Assembly: GCF_014306135.1 (NCBI RefSeq) | Contig: NZ_JACRWD010000001.1 | Location: 62,001-126,000, forward strand | Direction: 5' to 3' | From: Paraclostridium hominis | GTDB taxonomy: Bacteria; Bacillota; Clostridia; Peptostreptococcales; Peptostreptococcaceae | DNA length: 64,000 bases | Shown here: piece by piece, positions 34,254 to 42,818 of the stretch | Position numbering within the stretch: the first letter of the stretch is position 1 | Layout: every line of letters begins with the position of its first letter | Program-made: the position numbers and the translations under genes | Notes under the pieces: model-generated | What the model was told of the DNA's origin: nothing | The model's input: only the letters and a program-made list of their open reading frames with translations | Databases searched by the model: none

Positions 34254-36674
34254 ATGAGCGTTTATAAACCAAATGAAGTTGAAGCTAAATGGCAAAAGAC
34301 TTGGGAAGAAAATAATCAATACAAAACTGATACTAATGACACAACAAAACCAAAATACTATGCATTAGAAATGTTCCCTTATCCATCAGGAAAATTACAC
34401 ATGGGACATGTTAGAAACTATTCTATAGGTGACGTTGTAGCTAGATTTAAAAAGATGCAAGGATACAATGTCCTACATCCAATGGGATGGGATTCATTCG
34501 GACTTCCAGCAGAAAATGCAGCTATAAAGCATGGAATACATCCAGATAAGTGGACTATGGAAAACATAGAAGATATGAGAGGTCAGTTTAAAACATTAGG
34601 ACTTAGCTTTGACTGGGATAGAGAAATAGCAACATCTACTCCAGAGTATTACAAGTTTACTCAACAAATATTCTTAAAGTTTTTAGAAAATGGTTTAGCA
34701 TATAAGAAGAAATCTTTCGTAAACTGGTGTCCATCTTGTGAAACAGTTTTAGCAAATGAGCAAGTTGTTCAAGGTGCTTGTGAAAGATGTGACTCTGTAG
34801 TAGTTAAAAAAGACTTAGAACAATGGTACTTTAAAACTACTGAATTTGCAGAGGAATTACTTCAAGACTTAGATACTTTAGATGGATGGCCAGAAAAAGT
34901 TAAAACAATGCAAAAGAACTGGATAGGAAAAAGTACTGGTGCTGAAATAACTTTTGATATAGATGGTATGGATAAATCTATAACAGTATTTACAACTAGA
35001 CCAGATACAGTTCATGGAGTTTCTTATATGGTTTTAGCTCCAGAACACGAATTAGTAAAAGAATTAGTTGCTGGAACTGAGTATGAAGAAGCTGTTGAAA
35101 AGTTTGTAGCTAAAATGCATACTATGACTGAAATAGAAAGAACTTCAAGTGATGTAGAAAAAGAAGGAATGTTTATTGGAAAGCATGTTATAAATCCATT
35201 AAACGGACAAAAAGTTGAGTTATGGATAGCAAACTATGTATTAGTTGACTATGGAACAGGTGCTGTAATGGCAGTTCCAGCTCATGATGAAAGAGATGGA
35301 GAATTTGCAGCTAAGTACAACTTAAACGTAGTTGAAGTTATAAATGAAGACAATATAATGGTAAACTCTGGTGAGTTTGATGGAATGGAAGCTTCAAAAG
35401 CGTTTGATGCAATAATAGAAAAATTAGAAGAAATGGGAAGAGGAAAGAAAACAGTTAACTATAGATTAAGAGACTGGTTACTTTCTAGACAAAGATACTG
35501 GGGATGCCCAATACCTGTAGTATACTGTGATGAATGTGGTATAGTTCCTGAAAAACAAGAAAACTTACCTATATTATTACCAACAGATGTTGAATTTACA
35601 GGTAAAGGGGAATCACCACTTACAACTTCAAAAACATTTATGAATACTACTTGTCCTTGTTGTGGAAAACCAGCTAGAAGAGAAGTAGATACAATGGATA
35701 CTTTCGTTGATTCTTCTTGGTATTACTTAAGATACATAGATCCTAAAAATACTGAAGAACCATTTAGTAAAGAAGCAGTTAATAACTGGATGCCAGTTGA
35801 CCAATATATAGGTGGAGTAGAACATGCTATACTTCATTTACTTTACTCAAGATTCTTTGTTAAAGCATTTAATTCAATGGGAATGTTAGACTTTAAAGAG
35901 CCATTTAAAAACCTATTAACTCAAGGTATGGTTTTAAAAGATGGAGCTAAGATGAGTAAGTCTAAAGGAAATGTTGTATCTCCTCATGAGATAATAGCAG
36001 AGTATGGAGTTGATACTGCTAGATTATTCGTATTATTTGCTGCACCACCAGAAAGAGATTTAGAGTGGTCAGATCAAGGTGTTGAAGGATGCTTTAGATT
36101 CCTAAATAGAGTTTATAGATTAGTTGATGAATTAGCTGATGTAGCTAAATCTAATGCTACTATGTGTGAATTAACTAAAGAAGATAAAGCAATGAGATTT
36201 ACTATAAGTGCTACATTAAAGAAAGTAACTGAAGACTTAAATGAAAAATTTGGATTTAATACTGCTATATCTGCATTAATGGAATTAATAAACGAAATGT
36301 ACAAGTACAAAGAGTTAGAAAATAGAAATGATGCAGTTATAAAAGAAGGTATAGAAACTATAGTTACTATACTATCTCCATTTGCACCACATATGGGAGA
36401 AGAGTTATGGGCTATGATAGGAAAAGTTGGAAGTATATTTGATATATCTTGGCCAAAATATGATGAATCTGCATTAGTTAAAGATGAAGTTGAAGTTGTA
36501 GTTCAAGTAAATGGTAAAGTTAGAGGTAAATTAAGTGTAGCTGCTAATATATCAAGAGAAGATATGCAAGAAGCTGCAATGAATGATGAAAAAATAAAAG
36601 CTTTAGTTGATGGAAAAACTATAGTTAAAGTAATAGCTGTTCCTAAAAAGCTTGTTAATATAGTTGTTAAATAA
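34254..36674 (+). CDS. leuS: Leucyl-tRNA synthetase
   Basis: Class Ia synthetase of 806 residues, bacterial type. The HIGH-type motif is in PYPSGKLHMGHVRN, and the KMSKS motif is in AKMSKSKGNVVSPHEI. The editing domain (about 225-420) includes TTRPDTVHG and AVPAHDERD. A zinc-type CPSCETVLANEQVV block is present. AGGAGGT lies before the ATG. Expression is controlled by the upstream T-box. Confidence 0.98.
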   Translation: MSVYKPNEVEAKWQKTWEENNQYKTDTNDTTKPKYYALEMFPYPSGKLHMGHVRNYSIGDVVARFKKMQGYNVLHPMGWDSFGLPAENAAIKHGIHPDKWTMENIEDMRGQFKTLGLSFDWDREIATSTPEYYKFTQQIFLKFLENGLAYKKKSFVNWCPSCETVLANEQVVQGACERCDSVVVKKDLEQWYFKTTEFAEELLQDLDTLDGWPEKVKTMQKNWIGKSTGAEITFDIDGMDKSITVFTTRPDTVHGVSYMVLAPEHELVKELVAGTEYEEAVEKFVAKMHTMTEIERTSSDVEKEGMFIGKHVINPLNGQKVELWIANYVLVDYGTGAVMAVPAHDERDGEFAAKYNLNVVEVINEDNIMVNSGEFDGMEASKAFDAIIEKLEEMGRGKKTVNYRLRDWLLSRQRYWGCPIPVVYCDECGIVPEKQENLPILLPTDVEFTGKGESPLTTSKTFMNTTCPCCGKPARREVDTMDTFVDSSWYYLRYIDPKNTEEPFSKEAVNNWMPVDQYIGGVEHAILHLLYSRFFVKAFNSMGMLDFKEPFKNLLTQGMVLKDGAKMSKSKGNVVSPHEIIAEYGVDTARLFVLFAAPPERDLEWSDQGVEGCFRFLNRVYRLVDELADVAKSNATMCELTKEDKAMRFTISATLKKVTEDLNEKFGFNTAISALMELINEMYKYKELENRNDAVIKEGIETIVTILSPFAPHMGEELWAMIGKVGSIFDISWPKYDESALVKDEVEVVVQVNGKVRGKLSVAANISREDMQEAAMNDEKIKALVDGKTIVKVIAVPKKLVNIVVK

Positions 36675-36678
36675 AAAG

Positions 36679-36703
36679 AAGGTCTTTTAAAAGACCTTTT
36701 TTT
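36679..36703 (+). terminator. Terminator after leuS
   Basis: AAGGTCTTTT pairs with AAAAGACCTT, followed by TTTTT. Confidence 0.88.
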
Positions 36704-36953
36704 ATTTTAAATATAAAATTTATAAGATATATATAAGTAAATAATATTTTAGTATTTTATATTAAATATTAAAAAAATAAATAGATTAGATTTAAAAAGT
36801 TATATTTTTTTTAGAAATTTTATTGTTAAAATTTAAAATATAAAGTTAAAAAGGTTTGTTATCTAACTAAAATTAAAGATAAATTTTATATTTTAAAATG
36901 TAAAAACGTATAAAAATAAAATTAAATTTAAAAAAATAATTTTTTTTTAGATA
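36704..36953. other. Very AT-rich gene-free stretch
   Basis: Between the leuS terminator and the ilvA control region the sequence is mostly A and T runs. I see no start-plus-ribosome-site, no RNA gene and no repeat in it. Confidence 0.6.
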
Positions 36954-36967
36954 GGAAAACGTTCAGG
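36954..36967 (+). promoter_or_regulatory. Possible cre site upstream of ilvA
   Basis: GGAAAACGTTCAGG matches 11 of 14 positions of the cre consensus, with the central AAAACGTTCA intact. It is about 70 bases before the -35 box. A related inverse copy, with TGTTTTCCTG, lies at about 37026-37035. Weak alone; a carbon-control role suits a catabolic dehydratase. Confidence 0.3.
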
Positions 36968-37035
36968 AAATTAGAAAAAACAATGGTTTGTAAATTTTTT
37001 GACAAGTTAAAAAATTACAAAAAAATGTTTTCCTG

Positions 37036-37064
37036 TTGATTTTTGTTGAGAAACTATATACAAT
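37036..37064 (+). promoter_or_regulatory. Promoter of ilvA
   Basis: TTGATT at 37036-37041 and TACAAT at 37059-37064 are 17 bases apart, 53 bases before the start codon. Confidence 0.6.
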
Positions 37065-37116
37065 AAAGATGTCAAACAAATAAACTAAATCTACATATTA
37101 TGGGAGTGAGTAAAAG

Positions 37117-38331
37117 ATGACTAGAATTACATTACAAGACGTTCAAAAAGCTAGAGAAACTATAAAAGATATAGTTAAAACAACTGATTTGTTAGAAAGC
37201 GTTAAGCTTAGTAAAAAGACTGGGGCAAACGTATACTATAAATGTGAGAACTTACAAAAGACTGGATCTTTTAAAGTTAGAGGGGCTTGTAACAAAATAG
37301 CAAGTTTAACTGATGAAGAGAAGGCAAACGGTGTTATAGCATCAAGTGCAGGAAACCATGCACAAGGGGTTGCTTTAGGAGCTAAATTAAGTGGAATAAA
37401 AGCTACAATAGTAATGCCAGCTACTGCACCACTTGCAAAAGTTACTGCAACTAAAAGTTATGGAGCAGAAGTAGTTTTAGAAGGTTTAGTATATGATGAT
37501 GCATATGCAAAAGCTGTAGAAATACAAAAAGAAACTGGAGCAACTTTCTTACATCCATTCAATGATCCTTATGTTATGGCTGGACAAGGAACAATAGCTC
37601 TTGAAATATTTGAACAATTAAATGATAAAGTTGATACTATAATATGCCCAATTGGTGGTGGAGGAATTATAGCTGGTATAGCAACTGCTGCTAAAGCTTT
37701 AAATCCTAATGTAAAAATAATAGGGGTTCAAACAGCTAATATACCATCAATGAAAGAATCTATAGCTCATGGACATGTTACAACTGCATTTAAAGCTACT
37801 ACAATAGCAGATGGTATAGCAGTTAAAACTCCAGGAGATAATACTTTCGAAATAATAAAAGAATTAGTTGATGAAGTTATAGTTGTTGAAGAATATGAAA
37901 TAGCACAAGCTATGTTATTCTTATTAGAAAATCAAAAATTAGTATCTGAAGGTTCAGGTGCTGTATCAACAGCTGCATTATTAAGTGGAAAATATAAACC
38001 AGCTAAAGATGAAAACGTTGTATGTGTAATATCTGGAGGAAATGTAGACGTTAATACTTTATATAGAGTTATAGGAACTGCATTAACTGAAGATGGAAGA
38101 AGATATGCATTTAAAACTAAAATACAAGATAAGCCAGGCGGATTAGCTGAATTAACTCAAATAATAAGTAAATTAAATGCAAACATATTAAATGCAAATA
38201 TGTCAAGAATTTCTAAAGAGAACTCACTTGGAAGTTTATATCTTGAAATACAATTAGAAACATTTAACCAAGAACATAAAGATAAAATAAAACAAGCTGT
38301 AGAAGCAGCAGGATTTGTAATAGAAGATTAA
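37117..38331 (+). CDS. ilvA: Threonine ammonia-lyase (dehydratase) with ACT domain
   Basis: A PLP enzyme that deaminates threonine to 2-oxobutanoate through an aminocrotonate intermediate. The PLP-binding Lys53 is in TGSFKVRGACN. The phosphate-binding loop is IGGGGIIAGIA. An ACT regulatory domain covers about residues 328-404. There are no other isoleucine genes nearby, but ridA and serine dehydratase follow, so a catabolic (TdcB-like) role is more likely than biosynthesis. Confidence 0.9.
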   Translation: MTRITLQDVQKARETIKDIVKTTDLLESVKLSKKTGANVYYKCENLQKTGSFKVRGACNKIASLTDEEKANGVIASSAGNHAQGVALGAKLSGIKATIVMPATAPLAKVTATKSYGAEVVLEGLVYDDAYAKAVEIQKETGATFLHPFNDPYVMAGQGTIALEIFEQLNDKVDTIICPIGGGGIIAGIATAAKALNPNVKIIGVQTANIPSMKESIAHGHVTTAFKATTIADGIAVKTPGDNTFEIIKELVDEVIVVEEYEIAQAMLFLLENQKLVSEGSGAVSTAALLSGKYKPAKDENVVCVISGGNVDVNTLYRVIGTALTEDGRRYAFKTKIQDKPGGLAELTQIISKLNANILNANMSRISKENSLGSLYLEIQLETFNQEHKDKIKQAVEAAGFVIED

Positions 38332-38351
38332 TTTATGATATAATAATACAT

Positions 38352-38393
38352 AAAAAGTGGGAATATATGTAAAAAGTATATTTTTCACTTTTT
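38352..38393 (+). terminator. Terminator after ilvA
   Basis: AAAAAGTG pairs with CACTTTTT, extended by GAATATA/TATATTT inside, ending in T residues. Confidence 0.6.
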
Positions 38394-38401
38394 ACTACAA
38401 A

Positions 38402-38435
38402 ACTGTATACAGTGTGTACAATTTAGTAGTATAAT
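38402..38435 (+). promoter_or_regulatory. ridA promoter with palindromic operator candidate
   Basis: A TATAAT -10 box at 38430-38435 is preceded by the perfect 12-bp palindrome ACTGTATACAGT at 38402-38413, which covers the -35 position. The core GTATAC also centres the palindrome before fprA. A second half site, TGTGTACA, follows at once. Confidence 0.45.
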
Positions 38436-38496
38436 ATTATTGAAAAAAGTATAATATAAATACAAAGTTATGTTATAAGAGAAGGAGAGATTGGAT

Positions 38497-38877
38497 ATGA
38501 AACAAGTAATACATACTGAAAAGGCTCCTAAAGCAATAGGGCCATACTCTCAAGCTATAAAAAATGGAAACATGGTATTTGTATCAGGACAAGTTCCATT
38601 TAACCCAGAAACTATGGAAGTAGTAGAAGGTGGAGCTAAAGAGCAAGCTGCTAGATCATTAGAAAGTTTAAAAGAAATATTAGCAGCATCTGGAGCAAGT
38701 TTTAACGATGTAGTTAAAACTACAGTATTCATAAGCGATATGAATGATTTCGCTGAAATAAATGAAGTATATGCTTCATACTTTGGTGAAAACAAACCTG
38801 CTAGATCTTGTGTAGAAGTTGCAAGATTACCAAGAGATGTTAAGGTTGAAATAGAAGCTATAGCTATAGTAAAATAA
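38497..38877 (+). CDS. ridA: Enamine/imine deaminase RidA
   Basis: RidA hydrolyses reactive 2-aminoacrylate and 2-aminocrotonate released by serine and threonine dehydratases. The 126-residue protein has the family motifs APKAIGPYSQAI, FVSGQVPFNPE and the active-site Arg region ARSCVEVARLP. AGAAGGAG lies 8 bases before the ATG at 38497; the in-frame TTG at 38491 is less well placed. Its location between ilvA and sdaAB matches its chemistry. Confidence 0.95.
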   Translation: MKQVIHTEKAPKAIGPYSQAIKNGNMVFVSGQVPFNPETMEVVEGGAKEQAARSLESLKEILAASGASFNDVVKTTVFISDMNDFAEINEVYASYFGENKPARSCVEVARLPRDVKVEIEAIAIVK

Positions 38878-38891
38878 TAAATGTAATCAAG

Positions 38892-38922
38892 ATGGCCATG
38901 CCTATTTTAGGCTGGTCATTTT
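38892..38922 (+). terminator. Weak terminator or attenuator between ridA and sdaAB
   Basis: ATGGCCA-T-GCCTA pairs with TAGGC-TGGTCAT, followed by only TTTT. It could reduce read-through into sdaAB. Confidence 0.5.
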
Positions 38923-38995
38923 GAGTTAAGGCATAACTGGAAAAGTTTTCCATAAAACAAAAGAAAAAGACAATTTAAGAAAAGAGGTATTATTA

Positions 38996-39670
38996 ATGGC
39001 TAAAGATTATAGTGTATTTGATGTCGTAGGACCAAACATGATAGGTCCATCAAGTTCGCACACTGCAGGTGCTGCTAGATTAGGAAAAATGGCATTAAAA
39101 ATAGCAGGAAAGCCTGTAAAGAGTGTTAAGTTTTACCTACATGGATCCTTCGCTGAAACATATAAAGGACATGGTACAGATAAAGCATTAGTTGGAGGAA
39201 TCTTAGGATTTGAGCCAGATGACGCTAGAATAAGAAATTCTTTTGATATAGCTAAAGAAAACGGTGTTGACTTTGAGTTTATAAAAACTAACTTAGGAGA
39301 AAACGAACACCCTAATGCTGTTAGAATGGAAATGACTTTAGAAGATGGAACTGTTGCTATTGTAAAAGGTGCATCTATAGGTGGAGGAAACATCAAACTT
39401 ACTGAAATGGATGGATTACCACTTGACTTTAATGGTTCTAGACCAGCTGTTATACTTGAAATAAAAGATATACCAGGTGCGGTATCTTTCGTAACTGGAC
39501 TTCTTGCTCATAATAACAAAAATATAGCAAATATGTCTACTAACAAACCAGCAGGATCTGACTATACATTTGTTACTATAGAAACAGATGAAGCATTAGA
39601 CAAAGATGTATTAGAACAATTAAGAAAGTTTGAAGTTATAGCTAAGGCTGTAGTTTTAGATAAATTCTAA
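38996..39670 (+). CDS. sdaAB: L-serine dehydratase, beta subunit
   Basis: This is the small subunit of the oxygen-sensitive [4Fe-4S] L-serine dehydratase that makes pyruvate and ammonia. The 224-residue protein has GPSSSHTAGAARLGKMA near the N-terminus and a C-terminal ACT-like domain (about 150-220). AGAGGT lies before the ATG. It works with the alpha subunit encoded 23 bases downstream. Confidence 0.95.
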   Translation: MAKDYSVFDVVGPNMIGPSSSHTAGAARLGKMALKIAGKPVKSVKFYLHGSFAETYKGHGTDKALVGGILGFEPDDARIRNSFDIAKENGVDFEFIKTNLGENEHPNAVRMEMTLEDGTVAIVKGASIGGGNIKLTEMDGLPLDFNGSRPAVILEIKDIPGAVSFVTGLLAHNNKNIANMSTNKPAGSDYTFVTIETDEALDKDVLEQLRKFEVIAKAVVLDKF

Positions 39671-39693
39671 TGAGTGAGGAAGGGTGACATAAT

Positions 39694-40572
39694 ATGAAAT
39701 ATAACTTTACAAGCGGAGCAGAATTAATACAAAAATGTAAAGAGCTAAACATGACTATAAGTGAAATGTGTATAGCTAGAGAAGAAGAATTAACAGGACG
39801 TTCTAAAGAAGAAATAAGAGAAAAAATGGCTGTTAGTTTAGATATAATGAAAAAAGCTACTGAAAGAGCTGTAACAGAAGATATTAAATCTGTTGGGGGT
39901 CTTATAGGTGGAGAAGCTAAAAAATTAGACAACTACAGAAATAACCAAAGAACTGTTTGTGGTGGATTAATGAATAAAGCTTTAGCTGCTGCAATGGGAA
40001 CAATGGAAGTTAATGCTTCTATGGGTCTTATAGTTGCTGCACCAACAGCTGGTTCTTGTGGTATATTACCAGGAGCTATAGTTACTATAGGTAAAGAATA
40101 CGGATTTAGCGATGAAGAAATGATAAATGCATTATTTACAGCTTCAGCTATAGGAGCTATAATAACTAGAAATGCAACTGTTGCAGGTGCTGAAGGTGGA
40201 TGTCAAGCTGAAACTGGTGCTGCTGCTGCAATGAGTGCTGCTGGTATAGTTGAATTAATGGGAGGAAGCGTAGAAGCTGCTGTTTCTGCTGCATCTCACT
40301 GCTTACAAAATGTAATGGGATTAGTATGTGACCCAATAGCAGGTCTTGTTGAAGTTCCATGTCAAGGAAGAAACGCTATAGGTGTTGCGAATGCTTTAAT
40401 ATCTGCAGAACTTTGTTTAGCTGGAATATTAAATATAATACCATTTGACGAAACTGTTGAGGCAATGTATAGAGTTGGTAAAGGACTTCCAATGGAATTA
40501 AGAGAAACTGCATTAGGTGGAGTTGCTGCAACTTGTACAGGAAACTGCTTAACTAAGAAAATATTTGGATAA
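39694..40572 (+). CDS. sdaAA: L-serine dehydratase, alpha subunit
   Basis: The catalytic subunit, 292 residues. Cysteines likely to hold the [4Fe-4S] cluster are in APTAGSCGILPG, GLVCDPIAG and EVPCQGRNA. The cluster acts as a Lewis acid on the serine hydroxyl, so no PLP is used. It ends at a terminator shared with the opposite gene. Confidence 0.95.
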   Translation: MKYNFTSGAELIQKCKELNMTISEMCIAREEELTGRSKEEIREKMAVSLDIMKKATERAVTEDIKSVGGLIGGEAKKLDNYRNNQRTVCGGLMNKALAAAMGTMEVNASMGLIVAAPTAGSCGILPGAIVTIGKEYGFSDEEMINALFTASAIGAIITRNATVAGAEGGCQAETGAAAAMSAAGIVELMGGSVEAAVSAASHCLQNVMGLVCDPIAGLVEVPCQGRNAIGVANALISAELCLAGILNIIPFDETVEAMYRVGKGLPMELRETALGGVAATCTGNCLTKKIFG

Positions 40573-40573
40573 T

Positions 40574-40601
40574 AAAAAAGAGGCATTTGCCTCTTTTTTT
40601 A
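40574..40601. terminator. Bidirectional terminator, sdaAA and dacA
   Basis: AAAAAAGAGGCA pairs with TGCCTCTTTTTTT around TT. The T-run reaches the dacA stop codon on the other strand. Confidence 0.88.
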
Positions 40602-41948
40602 TCTTCTTCTTCTTTTGTTTGAATAAATCTTTTTCTTTTTATTAGCATAGATTTTTCTTTTTTTATTATACATTAATCTTCTTCTTTTTCTTCTTATTTT
40701 TTTTCTAATTAAAACTAATGCTATAAATACTGCAACTAATGAAAGTGCTATTAATACTAATGATTTTATAACTTTTACTATAGGATTATTTAAAATTGCT
40801 TTAAATAAGCTATTAACATCGTTTTGTGCAATTAAAGGAATATTAGCTACTGGTTTAGAATCATTATCTTGATAAACTTCTAAAGTTCCTACTTTAGAAC
40901 CCTTTTTTATAGGCAGCTTTATATCATCTAACTTAGTTTTAGTTGTAAAATTAGGATTTGTAGCACCTTTTTCAACAATAGTGTAGTAGCTATATTTTGG
41001 CATGTATTCTAATTTTCTTTCTTTAGAATACCAAATAGATTTAGATTCTAAAAAATTATTTCTATCTATAGCTTTTTCTGACTTAAAATTGTCAAATCCG
41101 TAATCTAAAAGAGTTCTACTATCTATATACATATTATCTCCTTCAGTTTTGAAAACTGCAGAGATTAATCTCATATCATCTTTCTTTGCACTAGATAATA
41201 AACATCTACCAGCATCATCTGTAAATCCAGTTTTTATACCGTCTACTATATCATACTTTATATCTACCATTTGCCCTTTATAAGGTATTTTAGTATCTCC
41301 AGTTAAAAATTTATTAGTGTTTTTTAAAAATCTTTCTGGGTAAAATTCCGTAGCAGGTAATCTTAATAATTTTGTATCTACTATTTGTCTAAAAACATCA
41401 TTACTCATAGCTTCTCTAGCCATTAAAGCCATATCATAAGCTGAAGTATAATGCTGTAAATCTGGTAAACCATTAGCATTGTTAAAATGTGTATCAACAG
41501 CCCCTATTTTTTTAGCTTCCTCATTCATAAGCTTTGCAAATTCAGGAACTGAACCACTAACATGTTCTGCTAAAACAACAGCTGCATCATTAGCCGAAAC
41601 TATAAGTAAACCTTCAAGTAATTCTCTAACTGTAAGTTTTTCCCCTGGTTTTAAATACATACTAGACCCATCAATATCACCAATATTACCTATAGAAACT
41701 ACTTCATCAAGGTTTTTTACATGTTTTAAGGTAACATATGCAGTCCAAACTTTAGTAGTAGAAGCTGGATACATCTTCTCGTGGGGATTTTTTTCATACA
41801 ATATTTTTCCGCTTGTATAATCCATTAATACTGCATATTTTGCAGATATACTTGGTGCTTGTGTTTCTGCAAATGAAACATTATTAAATGTAAATACATT
41901 AATAAAAGTTAATATGAATGCTAATAATATTGAAACTTTTTTTAACAT
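40599..41948 (-). CDS. dacA: D-Ala-D-Ala carboxypeptidase with membrane anchor and basic tail
   Basis: This penicillin-binding serine peptidase trims the terminal D-Ala of peptidoglycan stem peptides. It has a signal peptide (about 1-27) and the motifs STTK (63-66), SAN (118-120) and KTG (239-241). The PBP5-like C-terminal domain follows. A membrane helix (about 393-414) is then followed by a 35-residue tail with 22 Lys/Arg and repeated KKxKIYxN units. Normal DacA proteins end in an amphipathic helix, so both the true membrane span and the tail are unusual. AGGAGG-type site upstream of the ATG. A DacF role in sporulation is an alternative. Confidence 0.9.
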   Translation of the reverse strand: MLKKVSILLAFILTFINVFTFNNVSFAETQAPSISAKYAVLMDYTSGKILYEKNPHEKMYPASTTKVWTAYVTLKHVKNLDEVVSIGNIGDIDGSSMYLKPGEKLTVRELLEGLLIVSANDAAVVLAEHVSGSVPEFAKLMNEEAKKIGAVDTHFNNANGLPDLQHYTSAYDMALMAREAMSNDVFRQIVDTKLLRLPATEFYPERFLKNTNKFLTGDTKIPYKGQMVDIKYDIVDGIKTGFTDDAGRCLLSSAKKDDMRLISAVFKTEGDNMYIDSRTLLDYGFDNFKSEKAIDRNNFLESKSIWYSKERKLEYMPKYSYYTIVEKGATNPNFTTKTKLDDIKLPIKKGSKVGTLEVYQDNDSKPVANIPLIAQNDVNSLFKAILNNPIVKVIKSLVLIALSLVAVFIALVLIRKKIRRKRRRLMYNKKRKIYANKKKKIYSNKRRRR

Positions 41949-42025
41949 TTTTTGTCCTCCGATTTTAAACTTATATTTTAGTATAACATATTTATGTCAA
42001 TAATCAAATTTGAAGGAGTGATAAA

Positions 42026-42763
42026 ATGGAAAAAATAAAGAGCTTTTTACCGATAATTATAATAATACTTGTAAGTTCTGTATTTATAGTAAAAAATAGT
42101 GGATTTATATCAAGTGATGATAATTATGTTGTAAGTGAAGCTGAAGATAAGAATATAAATAATGAAAAGTATGTAAATAACAATCAAATGAATTACGATA
42201 CTAATACAAATTTAAATGAATCTATTAAAGATAGCAATTTAGATAGTCTACAAAAATTAAAAAATGATGAATCCATAAAAAAGAAGATAACAATTTATAT
42301 AAGTGGAGCCGTAAAATCACCTAAAGTTGTAGAATTAGATAGTGAAGACAGGCTTATGGATGGAGTAATGCTTTGTGATGGGGTTAGTGATGATGCAGAT
42401 ATGAATAAAATAAATATGGCTATGAAAGTAGAAGATGGAGGACATTATATAATCCCTAAAATAGGAGATGAAACTTTAAATAATAATGAATCTACAAATT
42501 ATCAAAATAGTGAAACTAAAAATAAGGATTTAAGTGTTAGTAACAATAATAATTCTAGTAGCGATAATAATAAAATAAATATAAATAATGCATCTCTTGC
42601 TGAACTAGATTCTTTGCCTGGAGTTGGAGAAATAACAGCGCAAAAAATTATTGATTATAGAGAAGAGAATACAAAATTTAAATCAATAGAGGAAATAAAA
42701 AATGTAAAGGGTATAGGCGAAAATAAATTTAATAATTTGAAGGATTATATCTGTATTCAATAA
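42026..42763 (+). CDS. comEA: ComEA-type helix-hairpin-helix DNA-binding protein
   Basis: ComEA is the membrane-anchored DNA receptor of competence. The 245-residue protein has an N-terminal membrane helix (7-24), an SLBB domain (about 88-140: ITIYISGAVKSPKVVEL), an Asn/Ser-rich linker and a C-terminal pair of helix-hairpin-helix motifs (LDSLPGVGEITAQKIIDYR and IKNVKGIGENKFNNLKDYI). AAGGAGTG lies before the ATG. It is divergent from dacA. A ComEC homologue is encoded 13 kb away, not next to it. Confidence 0.92.
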   Translation: MEKIKSFLPIIIIILVSSVFIVKNSGFISSDDNYVVSEAEDKNINNEKYVNNNQMNYDTNTNLNESIKDSNLDSLQKLKNDESIKKKITIYISGAVKSPKVVELDSEDRLMDGVMLCDGVSDDADMNKINMAMKVEDGGHYIIPKIGDETLNNNESTNYQNSETKNKDLSVSNNNNSSSDNNKININNASLAELDSLPGVGEITAQKIIDYREENTKFKSIEEIKNVKGIGENKFNNLKDYICIQ

Positions 42764-42818
42764 ATGTTAATTATGATATTATTAGTTATGTAATGCTTTA
42801 AAGGGAGGAGACATAATT

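Noticed and set aside
40166..40360. Gln/Leu-rich minus-strand ORF inside sdaAA
   Set aside because: Its low-complexity composition results from Ala/Gly codons of sdaAA read backwards.
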